This document shows, in pieces, positions 1 to 6,930 of a stretch of DNA of 16,429 nucleotides. Every line of letters begins with the position of its first letter. The stretch's first letter is position 1. The DNA comes from Prevotellaceae bacterium UBA1746 (GTDB taxonomy: Bacteria; Bacteroidota; Bacteroidia; Bacteroidales; Bacteroidaceae), in assembly GCA_002314875.1 (NCBI GenBank), contig DCHS01000054.1, forward strand, positions 2,089 through 18,517, written 5' to 3'. The translations under genes and the position numbers were made by a program. The notes under the pieces are model-generated. The model was given only the letters and a program-made list of their open reading frames with translations, searched no databases and was not told the origin of the DNA.

Positions 1-534
1 AAGTGGCAGACGCTGGACTGCGGCGAAGAGACTACCACCATCGGTTATAAGCGCATTCTTCGCTTCAAGACCGTCAAGGCTACAGGTCTTCGCGTTAACA
101 TTACAGATGCTCGTGGTCCACTTTGTATCAATAATATCGAAGCCTTCTACGGCGGTACTGGAAGCGATGATGTCTTCACCCAGAAGGCTCAGGAATTCAA
201 GACGATTGACTTTAAGGTCAAAAGCAAGACGAAGCGAGATGTAATTCTTGATCTGGGCGATGAGAGAGCAGTGAATGCTTTCCACTATATGCCCGACCAA
301 AGCGAATACAACAAGGGCCTCGTTCACGATTACGAACTATGGACATGCGATGAAAGCGGAAAGCCCCTCTTCCTCATCCGCCAAGGCGAGTTCTCCAACA
401 TCGAGCACAACCCCATTCTCCAGTCTATCTTCTTTGCTCCAACTAAAACGAAATACCTCCTCTTCCGTGCGGTAAAGATGGTGAAGGAAAGTGAAGCCAT
501 CGACTACGATAAACTCGGTGTAGAAGATATTTAA
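1..534 (+). CDS. Probable GH29 alpha-L-fucosidase, C-terminal part (5' end outside the window)
   Basis: The frame is open from base 1 to the TAA at 532-534, giving 177 residues of a protein whose start lies upstream. The first ~50 residues contain TIGYKRILRF, a V-K-A-T-G-L-R-V-N-I-T strand and INNIEAFYGG. This pattern is typical of the beta-sandwich that follows the catalytic barrel in GH29 fucosidases. From about residue 65 a discoidin-like (F5/8 type C, CBM32-like) domain follows: VILDLGDERAVNAFHYMPDQ, then HDYELWTCDESGK, GEFSNIEHNPI and a final YLLFRAV strand. Such enzymes remove terminal L-fucose from glycans, usually in the periplasm or at the cell surface; the discoidin domain is thought to bind sugar. 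The catalytic domain is not visible, so GH29 rests on the C-terminal pattern alone, and another glycosidase with the same appendages is possible. The gene converges on susD but is not in its operon. Confidence 0.7.
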   Translation, partial: KWQTLDCGEETTTIGYKRILRFKTVKATGLRVNITDARGPLCINNIEAFYGGTGSDDVFTQKAQEFKTIDFKVKSKTKRDVILDLGDERAVNAFHYMPDQSEYNKGLVHDYELWTCDESGKPLFLIRQGEFSNIEHNPILQSIFFAPTKTKYLLFRAVKMVKESEAIDYDKLGVEDI

Positions 535-563
535 AAAGACACAGCACAGCGGTTTTAGACATG

Positions 564-600
564 AAAACTCCCAGCAGATTCATTCCTGCTGGGAGTTTTT
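564..600 (+). terminator. Rho-independent terminator of the fucosidase gene
   Basis: A 14-bp perfect stem has its left arm at 564-577 (AAAACTCCCAGCAG), an 8-nt loop at 578-585 and its right arm at 586-599. It runs into TTTTT at 596-600. It begins 30 nt after the fucosidase stop codon. The A-tract on the left side also gives a U-run on the opposite strand, so it may act in both directions. Confidence 0.9.
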
Positions 601-610
601 ATTACATAGA

Positions 611-644
611 AACTCCCGATAAGCTGCGAGGCCTATCGGGAGTT
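611..644 (-). terminator. Terminator of the susCD operon
   Basis: The 11-bp perfect stem is 611-621 (AACTCCCGATA) with 634-644, and the loop is 12 nt. Read on the minus strand it lies 60 nt after the susD stop and is followed by TTTCTATGTAAT, a short broken U-run. It shares the arm sequence AACTCCC/GGGAGTT with the neighbouring plus-strand terminator. Confidence 0.75.
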
Positions 645-653
645 ATTATGTTC

Positions 654-688
654 TTTCAGATTACTGAAACAAGTTCAGCACTGCTGAA
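654..688. repeat. Two small hairpins or palindromes after susD
   Basis: TTTCAG-ATTA-CTGAAA lies at 654-669, and the 15-nt palindrome TTCAGCA-C-TGCTGAA lies at 674-688. Both are perfect and sit between the susD stop and its terminator. They could protect the 3' end of the mRNA or be minor terminator stems. Neither has a U-run of its own. Confidence 0.5.
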
Positions 689-703
689 ATGATTCTTTTG
701 GGA

Positions 704-2410
704 TTACTTGAGAAGAGTGTAGTAGTCCTTCTTAGCCCAGAAGAGGGGAGTGTAATAACCAGTAGATTCGCTGTAGTTCTTAGCGATAGCTTCCTGGCAC
801 TTATCTCCGTTGTAAGTCAACTCATCGCTAGGATAGGGAAGACGGTGAGGAGGAGTAGGATAGCCAGTCATCTGAGTATCAGTAGTGAACTTAACAACGG
901 GGTAACCAGTACGACGAACAACATTCCAAGCTTCGAGCTCGTTCATGAAGCCGTGGTTGATCCAGAGCTGAGTAGCAACACACTTCTGGCTGCCATCCCA
1001 GATCTTTTCAGCGTAAGCGCGAGCATCAGCTTCAGTAGCAACGACGAGCTCACGATAACCCTGGTAGCTATCATTACCAGCCTTACCGATGGTACTGTTG
1101 GTCTTGAGGTTCCAGTAGTATTCGTTAGAAAGAGCAACACCGTCAACGAAAGCAGCCTTTGCCTTAGCTTCGTCCTTAGAAACACCGTAGCCCATTACAT
1201 AAGCTTCAGCCTTGCTAAGAGCAACTTCAGCAGCGCTCATCCAGATACCGTCGATATGACCGTTACCCTGGTACTGAGCCCAACCTGCAACTGCTACAGA
1301 GTCAATAACAGCGTAGTAGTTAGCCTGCATACCCTTCTGAACGTATTCCTTATTCTTCTCAGAAGAAATCTGGTCAATCTGAGAGTTGGTAAGGCTCAAG
1401 TCGTAGCTGAGATATGCACCTTCGGGGTTAGGATCGTACATTGCAGCGAGACGGGGGTCAGTATCTGCAGTGGGAAGACCATCAGCAGGAACATTCATAG
1501 CAGCGAGCATAGCGGGAGAGCAAGAAGCCTCGAAACGACCGTTGAGGGCCTGAGAGATGCTCTTACCGTAGTTGAAGGTATCGTTGCTAGTGTCACAAGC
1601 TACACCCTGATTGTCATCGTTAGATTCGATAACGGGATACTTGCTAGGATTGTTGAGGATTTCAGCGATTGCAGCCTTAGCTTCGCTCTGGCAGTCACCA
1701 GCGGTAGCAAGGTGGAGAGCAATACGGAGGCGGAGAGAGTTCACATACTTCTGCCACTTAGCCTGGCTACCTGCAGCGAGAGTGTAGTCCTGACGTCCGA
1801 GTGAAGCAAGACCAGTAGAGCTAACAGAACCACCGAGGAAATCACCAGCTTCCTTGAGGTCAGCGAGAATCTGCTTGTAAGCAGTTACGTCATCATCGTA
1901 AGCGGGCTTTGCAGCAGCGAAGTCACCAGTTGACCAAAGAGAACCTGCCTGAGAATAGGGAACGTCACCGAAGAGTGAGAGCATTTCGTGGAGCTGGCCC
2001 TGAAGAACAGAACGGCTGATGAAGTAGAATACCTTGTTTACTTCCTTCTGGCTGTCGTCGAGATCGTTGTAAGTCTTTTCGAGTACACGATACTGAGTCA
2101 ACATGTCATAGAAGTTGGTCCAACGGGTGTTGAAGTAAGCTTCGGTAGCACCCTGATAACGACCCTTGGTATTTGCGTCACCGATAACACCAGAGAAACG
2201 ACCAGAAGTGGTAGACTGGGTGTAGTAACGATAATATACGGGGTTCATCCAAGTATTACCCTTCTGAAGAACAGCAGTAAATACCTGAGGTACACCTACG
2301 GTAGTAGTCTTAGCGGGATCTGCATATCTATCTTCGAAAGCAGAATCAGAACATGCAACCATAGACATAAGAGCTACCGCAGCGCACGATGCAAAAAATA
2401 TCTTTTTCAT
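704..2410 (-). CDS. SusD-like outer-membrane lipoprotein (SusD-like_2 type)
   Basis: This 568-residue protein starts with a lipoprotein signal: MKK, a hydrophobic stretch, then MSMVAC with the lipidated cysteine at position 20. The following S-D-S-A-F-E-D-R is acidic, as in Bacteroidetes lipoproteins exported to the cell surface. The body is rich in the helical and aromatic segments of the SusD/RagB family: ISRSVLQGQLHEMLSLFGDV, an alanine-rich AAEVALSKAEAYVMGYG helix, and a C-terminal YPSDELTYN...YYTPLFWAKKDYY. This ending and the overall length resemble the SusD-like_2 subfamily (PF12771). SusD proteins cap a SusC barrel and catch the ligand before import; here the partner is the SusC-OmpA protein encoded 58 nt upstream. 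No glycosidase shares the operon, so the ligand, sugar or peptide, cannot be told. Translation starts at ATG 2408-2410 with no clear ribosome binding site. Confidence 0.93.
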   Translation of the reverse strand: MKKIFFASCAAVALMSMVACSDSAFEDRYADPAKTTTVGVPQVFTAVLQKGNTWMNPVYYRYYTQSTTSGRFSGVIGDANTKGRYQGATEAYFNTRWTNFYDMLTQYRVLEKTYNDLDDSQKEVNKVFYFISRSVLQGQLHEMLSLFGDVPYSQAGSLWSTGDFAAAKPAYDDDVTAYKQILADLKEAGDFLGGSVSSTGLASLGRQDYTLAAGSQAKWQKYVNSLRLRIALHLATAGDCQSEAKAAIAEILNNPSKYPVIESNDDNQGVACDTSNDTFNYGKSISQALNGRFEASCSPAMLAAMNVPADGLPTADTDPRLAAMYDPNPEGAYLSYDLSLTNSQIDQISSEKNKEYVQKGMQANYYAVIDSVAVAGWAQYQGNGHIDGIWMSAAEVALSKAEAYVMGYGVSKDEAKAKAAFVDGVALSNEYYWNLKTNSTIGKAGNDSYQGYRELVVATEADARAYAEKIWDGSQKCVATQLWINHGFMNELEAWNVVRRTGYPVVKFTTDTQMTGYPTPPHRLPYPSDELTYNGDKCQEAIAKNYSESTGYYTPLFWAKKDYYTLLK

Positions 2411-2468
2411 TTTCTTTGTCTTTTAATGTTAGAAATAAAATTCTAAGTATACTGTAGTAACTCAGGAA
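2411..2468 (-). other. susC-susD intergenic spacer with a small hairpin
   Basis: The 58-nt spacer is AT-rich and contains one perfect 6-bp stem, TTAGAA (2429-2434) with TTCTAA (2441-2446), with a 6-nt loop. I see no TAnnTTTG box, so susD is probably read from the susC promoter. The hairpin could influence processing or the relative levels of the two cistrons. Confidence 0.45.
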
Positions 2469-2858
2469 TTACTTGATAGTAACGATTGCGATACGGTTAG
2501 CATGTTCGCTATCAGCACCCTTAGCATTAACGCGAACTACGTTCACGCCCTTATCCTTAAGATACTTAGCAACAGCGTCTGCACGCTTCTGAGAAAGAAC
2601 CTGGTTAGCATCAGCGTTACCCTCGGGAGAAGCATAAGCAACAACTTCTACGGTAGAGCCAGCCTTGATACCACTAAGTTCAGCAGTATTCTGGATTTCA
2701 GAAGAGTTAACGGGGAAGGTTACAACGTAAGTGTTCTGAACGAGACCGCCGTCCTTAACAACTTCCTTAACAACTTCCTTTTCTACTACCTTTTCAACGA
2801 TCTTTTCAACGGGCTTCTCAACTACCTTTTCAACATACTGAACAGGAGCGGGGATAGC
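2469..2858 (-). other. OmpA-like extension and VEK linker of the SusC protein
   Basis: These bases encode residues 1162-1290. The linker repeats V-E-K about every four residues (VEKVVEKPVEKIVEKVVEK, then EVVKEVVKDGG) and is probably an extended rod or coiled coil. The domain has the strand VVTFPVNSSEI, a short helix region, VEVVAYASPEG, the helix LSQKRADAVAKYL, and NRIAIVTIK. OmpA-like domains bind peptidoglycan. The helix arginine (KRAD) is present, but the usual aspartate of the GHTD motif is replaced (AYAS), as I recall for the ASPEG-type OmpA domains of Bacteroidetes. The reading frame runs unbroken from the barrel, so there is no sign of a sequencing frameshift. Confidence 0.85.
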
Positions 2859-5800
2859 TACGTTAGAAGAAGATGCCTTACCGGTAGCACCGAAGGTTGC
2901 ACGGAGAGATACACCGAAGGTACGAGCACTTGCGGTAGAACCACCAATCTGAGCCTGATAGATCCAGTTGGTACCGTCAGTAGTTTCAGCATCGAACATC
3001 TTCAAGGTACGATATACATAGAAGGGGTTACGAGCGTAAGCAGAAACGGTGAGGCGGCTGCATGCGATCTTCTTGGTCCATACTTCGGGAAGAGTGTAAC
3101 CGAGGCTGATTTCACGACACTTAACATAGGTGTTGTTCTGAACACAGGGTTCGTAAGACTGGTTTGCACCAGAACCCCAACCGAGCTGACCATCGTTAGC
3201 CTCGAACTGAGTTACGATGATGTCGTTAGGAGTACCGTCTTCCTTAACACCTTCCTGGATAAGACCGTTATCCCATACATAGTGACCGTTGATCATGGTT
3301 TCGCCACGAACATAACCGTCGATAGGATCTACGCGATGGAGTGAAGACTTATCAGTTACGTCATCAGTATCACTGTAGTAGAAGAGACCACCAGTAGAAG
3401 CGTCACGAACGCCTACAGATTCCTTGATGTTACCAACTGCCATCATGTACTGGTAAGGCAAGTTAAGAACTGCACCACCTACACGGTAGTCGAATGCGAT
3501 GTCAAGAGTAAGGTTCTTGTAAGAGAGGCTGGTACCGAAACCACCAGTTACCTTAGGCATAGCGTTACCTACCTTGTGCATTTCGCTCTTGTCAGCGATG
3601 TAGAGACCGTCAGAACCTACGAGGAGGTTACCGTTATCGTCACGCTTCCAAGTGTAAGCATACCAGTTACCCATAGGTTCACCTACGTTAGACTCGAGGC
3701 GAACAGCACCGTCGGTTGAGTAGTGCTGGAGAGAGGTAAGACCGTCAGCAAGACGCTTAACCTCATTGCGGTTCCATGCGAAGTTACCGCGGAGTTCCCA
3801 ACGCCAGTCACGAGTCTGAACGGGAGTACCGTAAACACTAAGTTCAACACCCTGGTTGGTAAGGTCACCGACGTTCATCATCATTGAACGACCACCCATT
3901 GATGCTGCAGAAGTGGTGGGAAGAATCTGGTCCTTGATATCGTTGTAGTAGAAGTTGAATTCCATACCGAGACGGTTGTTGAACCACTTGTTCTCGATAC
4001 CGATTTCATATTCGTGCTTGTTTTCAGGCTTCAAGAGAGCGTTACCAAGACTTGTATCAATATAATTATATACATAGGTCTGGCCGTGCTGGAGAGAACC
4101 CTGGCTGTAAGCGCTCACTGCTCTGTAGATTTCAGCAGCGTTACCTACAATACCGTAAGAGAAACGGATCTTACCATAGTTCCACCAAGTAGGACACTTG
4201 TCACCCAACATTGTGGTGTAAAGTACGCTCAAACTTGCAGAGGGATACCAGAACACATTGTTGCCAGTGGTCATGGTAGAGGTCTTTTCCTGACGGATAG
4301 TACCTTCAGCGTACAACCAGCTGTTGAAGCCGTAGCTCAAAGTTGCGAACATACCAGTCTTGAGGTAGTTCTGCTCCTTCATGCCAGCGTTCTTCTGACC
4401 TACAGATGCTGCGAGGTTGAACCAGTTTTCCTGGGTAAGACCCTGGCTGGTACCTACGCTGCTGAGGCGATACCCTTCAGAACGAGCATTCCAACCCAAG
4501 TTAGCGGTGATGTTGTGAATGTCATTGAAGGTCTTGTCATAAGAAAGCATTACGTCACCGTAAACAATCTGATACTGGCTGTTGCTCTGACCGAAGTAGT
4601 CGCTGTACTGACCGTTGGTAGAGAATACGTGAGCGTTTTCAGAGTAGTTCTTATTGGTGGTGTGGTCAACGGTGAGGTCAGTTGCAATACGACCTGCAAG
4701 AGTCAAACCAGGAACGATTTCCCAAGTAGGATTAACCTGACCGATGAAACGATTGTGGTTTTCTTCCTGAACCTTACCCATGATGTTCCAGAAGTACTCG
4801 CTTACCATTGAGGTAGAGCCCATAGGACTGTAAAGGAACTGCTCATCGGGAGTAAGAGTATTGTAAGTACCACCATTAGCACCGTAAACACTATTCATAT
4901 AGCCAAGGCTGGTAACAGTGTGGTCACGGATGTAAGCAACATCGGTGAAACCACCGAACATACCAGAGTAGTTGTTGGTAAGACGGCTGATACGATAGGG
5001 ACGGTTCTTGATGTACTGGTTCAAATAAGATGCAGTGTAGTTGATCTTAACACCCTTGCAAACATCGAAAGTACCATTGAGGTTGAAGTTGTGCTTGTGG
5101 TTGTTAGAGTTGTACTGCATAGCTCTTACATCGTTGAAGGTGTAAGAAAGACGTACATTGTTACGCTCTGAAGAGTTAACCAAAGAAACGTTGTAGGTCT
5201 GGTTGATACCAGTGCGGAAGATATCTGCCCACTGATTGTGATCGATAGGAGCGTACTCACGGGTAGTACCATCGAAATAGGTTACCTGCTGGCCATTCTT
5301 CTGCAACCATGCGCGACCAGCCTCGTAGCTGGGACCGAATGAATAGTAGGTTTCACTGTTAGTGGTGGTAATGGTGTTACCGTTGCGGTCGAGACGGAGC
5401 TGACGGAAACCAGAGAGAGCGATGGGATCCTTGTCACCGAATACGTAGTTATCGTAACCAGGACCGTACTGCTTCTGGATTTCGGGCATGTAAGCAACGA
5501 AGTCACCACTTACGTTAGCAGTGAAGTCAACGGTAGTAGTACCACCACCGTTCTTACCCTTCTTGGTAGTAATCATGACAACACCGTTAGCAGCTTCAGA
5601 ACCGTAAAGTGCTGATGCAGCTGCACCCTTCAAGATAGAGAGATTCTCGATATCTTCGGGGTTGATGTCGACCATACCGTTGGAGTTAATACGCTGGTTG
5701 TCCCAGTAACCGTCGTTGTTAGTGTTACCGTTGTGAACGGGTACACCATCAACTACGATGAGAGGCTGAGTGTTACCAGTAATTGAAGAAAGACCACGGA

Positions 5801-6341
5801 TAGAGAAAGATACTGCGGAAGTACCACCACCAGGAGCAGCCTGAACGCGTACACCGGAAGCCTTACCATAGAGGCCAGCTGCGATGTTGGGGCCACCAGT
5901 CTTGGTGAGTTCGTCAGCGTTGATGGTGCTGACTGCATAACCTACCTTCTTAGCGTCCTTCTTGATACCCATTGCGGTTACAACAACTTCACCGAGTGCG
6001 TTGTTGTCTTCTTCAAGAACGATGTTGAGGGGCTGACCGTCCCACTTTACTTCCTTAGCCTGATAGCCGATGAAAGAAACACGGAGGGTCTGACCTGCCT
6101 TGACGTTAGCGATGGAGAAATGGCCATCGTTGTCCACCATTGCACCCTTGGTAGTTCCCTTCACAACAACGGAAGCACCAGTAAGAGGTTCGCCAGTGGC
6201 GTCGACTACGGTACCAGTAACAGTACCATTCTGCTGAACGATCTCGATCGTTTCGATCGGAGAGGTCTCTGCATATGCTGATGCCATGGGGAGAGCCATC
6301 GCAAACAGCATGAAGCTGATAGTCTTGATTCGTTTGTTCAT
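2469..6341 (-). CDS. SusC/RagA TonB-dependent transporter fused to a C-terminal OmpA-like domain
   Basis: This is a 1290-residue outer-membrane transporter that should import SusD-captured ligand using TonB energy. In order: signal peptide (1 to ~24, ending ASAYA); carboxypeptidase-regulatory-like beta domain (~38-110, GTVVDATGEPLTGASVVVKG); TonB-box-like GEVVVTAMG (~117-125); plug domain (~130-260) with the SusC signature ILKGAAASALYGSEAANG (236-253); and a beta-barrel ending near F1150 (TFGVSLRATF). A normal SusC would stop there. This one continues with a linker of VEK-type repeats (~1170-1197) and an OmpA-like domain (~1202-1290) containing AYASPEGNADANQVLSQKRADAV and ending NRIAIVTIK. 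I chose ATG 6339-6341 over an in-frame ATG at 6413 because the promoter lies between them and because the shorter form begins with a proper signal peptide (MNKRIKTISF). The codons are strongly biased, which suggests high expression. The ligand is unknown. Confidence 0.95.
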   Translation of the reverse strand: MNKRIKTISFMLFAMALPMASAYAETSPIETIEIVQQNGTVTGTVVDATGEPLTGASVVVKGTTKGAMVDNDGHFSIANVKAGQTLRVSFIGYQAKEVKWDGQPLNIVLEEDNNALGEVVVTAMGIKKDAKKVGYAVSTINADELTKTGGPNIAAGLYGKASGVRVQAAPGGGTSAVSFSIRGLSSITGNTQPLIVVDGVPVHNGNTNNDGYWDNQRINSNGMVDINPEDIENLSILKGAAASALYGSEAANGVVMITTKKGKNGGGTTTVDFTANVSGDFVAYMPEIQKQYGPGYDNYVFGDKDPIALSGFRQLRLDRNGNTITTTNSETYYSFGPSYEAGRAWLQKNGQQVTYFDGTTREYAPIDHNQWADIFRTGINQTYNVSLVNSSERNNVRLSYTFNDVRAMQYNSNNHKHNFNLNGTFDVCKGVKINYTASYLNQYIKNRPYRISRLTNNYSGMFGGFTDVAYIRDHTVTSLGYMNSVYGANGGTYNTLTPDEQFLYSPMGSTSMVSEYFWNIMGKVQEENHNRFIGQVNPTWEIVPGLTLAGRIATDLTVDHTTNKNYSENAHVFSTNGQYSDYFGQSNSQYQIVYGDVMLSYDKTFNDIHNITANLGWNARSEGYRLSSVGTSQGLTQENWFNLAASVGQKNAGMKEQNYLKTGMFATLSYGFNSWLYAEGTIRQEKTSTMTTGNNVFWYPSASLSVLYTTMLGDKCPTWWNYGKIRFSYGIVGNAAEIYRAVSAYSQGSLQHGQTYVYNYIDTSLGNALLKPENKHEYEIGIENKWFNNRLGMEFNFYYNDIKDQILPTTSAASMGGRSMMMNVGDLTNQGVELSVYGTPVQTRDWRWELRGNFAWNRNEVKRLADGLTSLQHYSTDGAVRLESNVGEPMGNWYAYTWKRDDNGNLLVGSDGLYIADKSEMHKVGNAMPKVTGGFGTSLSYKNLTLDIAFDYRVGGAVLNLPYQYMMAVGNIKESVGVRDASTGGLFYYSDTDDVTDKSSLHRVDPIDGYVRGETMINGHYVWDNGLIQEGVKEDGTPNDIIVTQFEANDGQLGWGSGANQSYEPCVQNNTYVKCREISLGYTLPEVWTKKIACSRLTVSAYARNPFYVYRTLKMFDAETTDGTNWIYQAQIGGSTASARTFGVSLRATFGATGKASSSNVAIPAPVQYVEKVVEKPVEKIVEKVVEKEVVKEVVKDGGLVQNTYVVTFPVNSSEIQNTAELSGIKAGSTVEVVAYASPEGNADANQVLSQKRADAVAKYLKDKGVNVVRVNAKGADSEHANRIAIVTIK

Positions 6342-6378
6342 ATAAATATATAAATTAAGGAATGTGAATTTTAGACCG

Positions 6379-6410
6379 CAAAAGTAATAAAAAGATTCTT
6401 TTACACCAAA
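6379..6410 (-). promoter_or_regulatory. Promoter of susC-susD (Bacteroidetes type)
   Basis: Read on the minus strand, TTTG (6410-6407) is followed by a 20-nt spacer and TACTTTTG (6386-6379), a full match to the Bacteroidetes TTTG / TAnnTTTG pattern. Transcription should start near 6373, giving a leader of about 30 nt before ATG 6341. Confidence 0.8.
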
Positions 6411-6435
6411 CAATATTAAAGTTTTTTTAACTTTT

Positions 6436-6467
6436 TGCCAAAATATTGCACATTTCTACCGATTTTG
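6436..6467. repeat. Intergenic module, copy A (TGCCAAAATAT-N6-TTTCTACCGATTTTG)
   Basis: TGCCAAAATAT (6436-6446) and TTTCTACCGATTTTG (6453-6467) recur exactly at 13417-13427 and 13433-13447, where the gap between the two halves is 5 nt rather than 6. In both copies TAAC lies a few bases before the module. Copy A lies 26 nt upstream of the susC -33 element. Confidence 0.75.
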
Positions 6468-6484
6468 GACATTTTTTGGACATT
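6463..6484. repeat. Tandem 11-bp repeat, two copies of TTTTGGACATT
   Basis: Two perfect head-to-tail copies lie at 6463-6473 and 6474-6484, followed by another T-run. The T-tracts centre about 10-11 bp apart, close to one DNA turn, which favours intrinsic bending or a protein binding one face of the helix. The first copy overlaps the end of module copy A. Confidence 0.75.
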
Positions 6485-6580
6485 TTTATAACAAATTCTT
6501 GCATTTTGAAAACTACACATAACGAAAAAAAGGGAAATTAGTCAACACAAAAGACGTACCATTAATGACCATTTTCGACC

Positions 6581-6613
6581 AAAACCGCTTCATTCTCGCC
6601 CAAAAGCGGTTTT
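6581..6613. repeat. 10-bp inverted repeat AAAACCGCTT / AAGCGGTTTT
   Basis: The perfect arms are at 6581-6590 and 6604-6613, with a 13-nt loop; a run of eight T follows at about 6621. It looks like a terminator, but no convincing gene on either strand would need one here. It could end a small RNA or be a protein binding site. Confidence 0.5.
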
Positions 6614-6800
6614 CAGACAGTTTTTTTTGTATTTTTAAACCTAAAAATATCAATGAATTTCGCTATATTTTCTTTACACTTTTAACACAAAAAAAGTACT
6701 TTTTACGTCGATACGCTCTGTTTGATTTTCCGCGACAGCAACCGTATCCGGGCTTCAAAAATGCATTTTTCAACCTAAAAGAGAGAAAAAACATGTTCAA

Positions 6801-6817
6801 AATATCTTAAAGATATT
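6801..6817. promoter_or_regulatory. Palindrome upstream of the parA promoter, possible operator
   Basis: AATATCTT-A-AAGATATT is a perfect 17-nt palindrome that ends 17 nt before the start of the parA -33 region. Its position suits a regulator of the par operon, but no regulator is identified. Confidence 0.35.
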
Positions 6818-6834
6818 AAAAAAAGCCTTATTTC

Positions 6835-6866
6835 TTTCGAAAAACCATATTTTCTTTGTATCTTTG
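6835..6866 (+). promoter_or_regulatory. Promoter of the parA operon
   Basis: TATCTTTG (6859-6866) matches the Bacteroidetes -7 box exactly. TTTC at 6835-6838 is a near-match to the -33 TTTG at 20-nt spacing. Transcription should begin near 6873, giving a leader of about 58 nt before ATG 6931 with no Shine-Dalgarno sequence. Confidence 0.7.
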
Positions 6867-6930
6867 CCGCGCTAAATTATGAGGCTTTGCCTTCATAACA
6901 ACCAGAATAATACTAACAAAAAATCAAATA

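Larger units (their letters stand above)
6342..6930. other. Divergent intergenic region between susC and parA
   Basis: This 589-bp AT-rich region holds the susC promoter (6379-6410), a repeat shared with 13417-13447 (6436-6467), a tandem 11-bp repeat (6463-6484), a 10-bp hairpin (6581-6613), the 14-bp palindrome AAAAAGTACTTTTT (6691-6704), a 17-bp palindrome (6801-6817) and the parA promoter (about 6835-6866). The only plus-strand reading frame of any length (6565-6810, 81 codons) is rich in F and K, ignores the palindromes and resembles no family I know, so I do not call it a gene. The number of palindromes suggests regulatory or structural DNA, possibly an unrecognised small RNA. Confidence 0.6.

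Noticed and set aside
689..1804. 371-codon plus-strand frame opposite susD, and similar long frames opposite susC, mltD, rel and the AAA gene
   Set aside because: They are antisense shadows of real genes with strong codon bias. Their translations are low-complexity (rich in S, V and T) with no domain pattern.
2762..2835. Repeated ACCTTTTCAAC-like units, resembling a short tandem or CRISPR-like repeat
   Set aside because: They encode the VEK repeats of the SusC linker in frame and have no uniform spacers.
6342..6413. Longer SusC start at ATG 6413, adding 24 residues
   Set aside because: The added residues lie across the promoter (6379-6410), and the shorter protein starts directly with a normal signal peptide.
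6565..6810. 81-codon plus-strand reading frame before parA
   Set aside because: It is rich in F and K, as random AT-rich DNA would be, runs through perfect palindromes, matches no family I know, and has no clear promoter.
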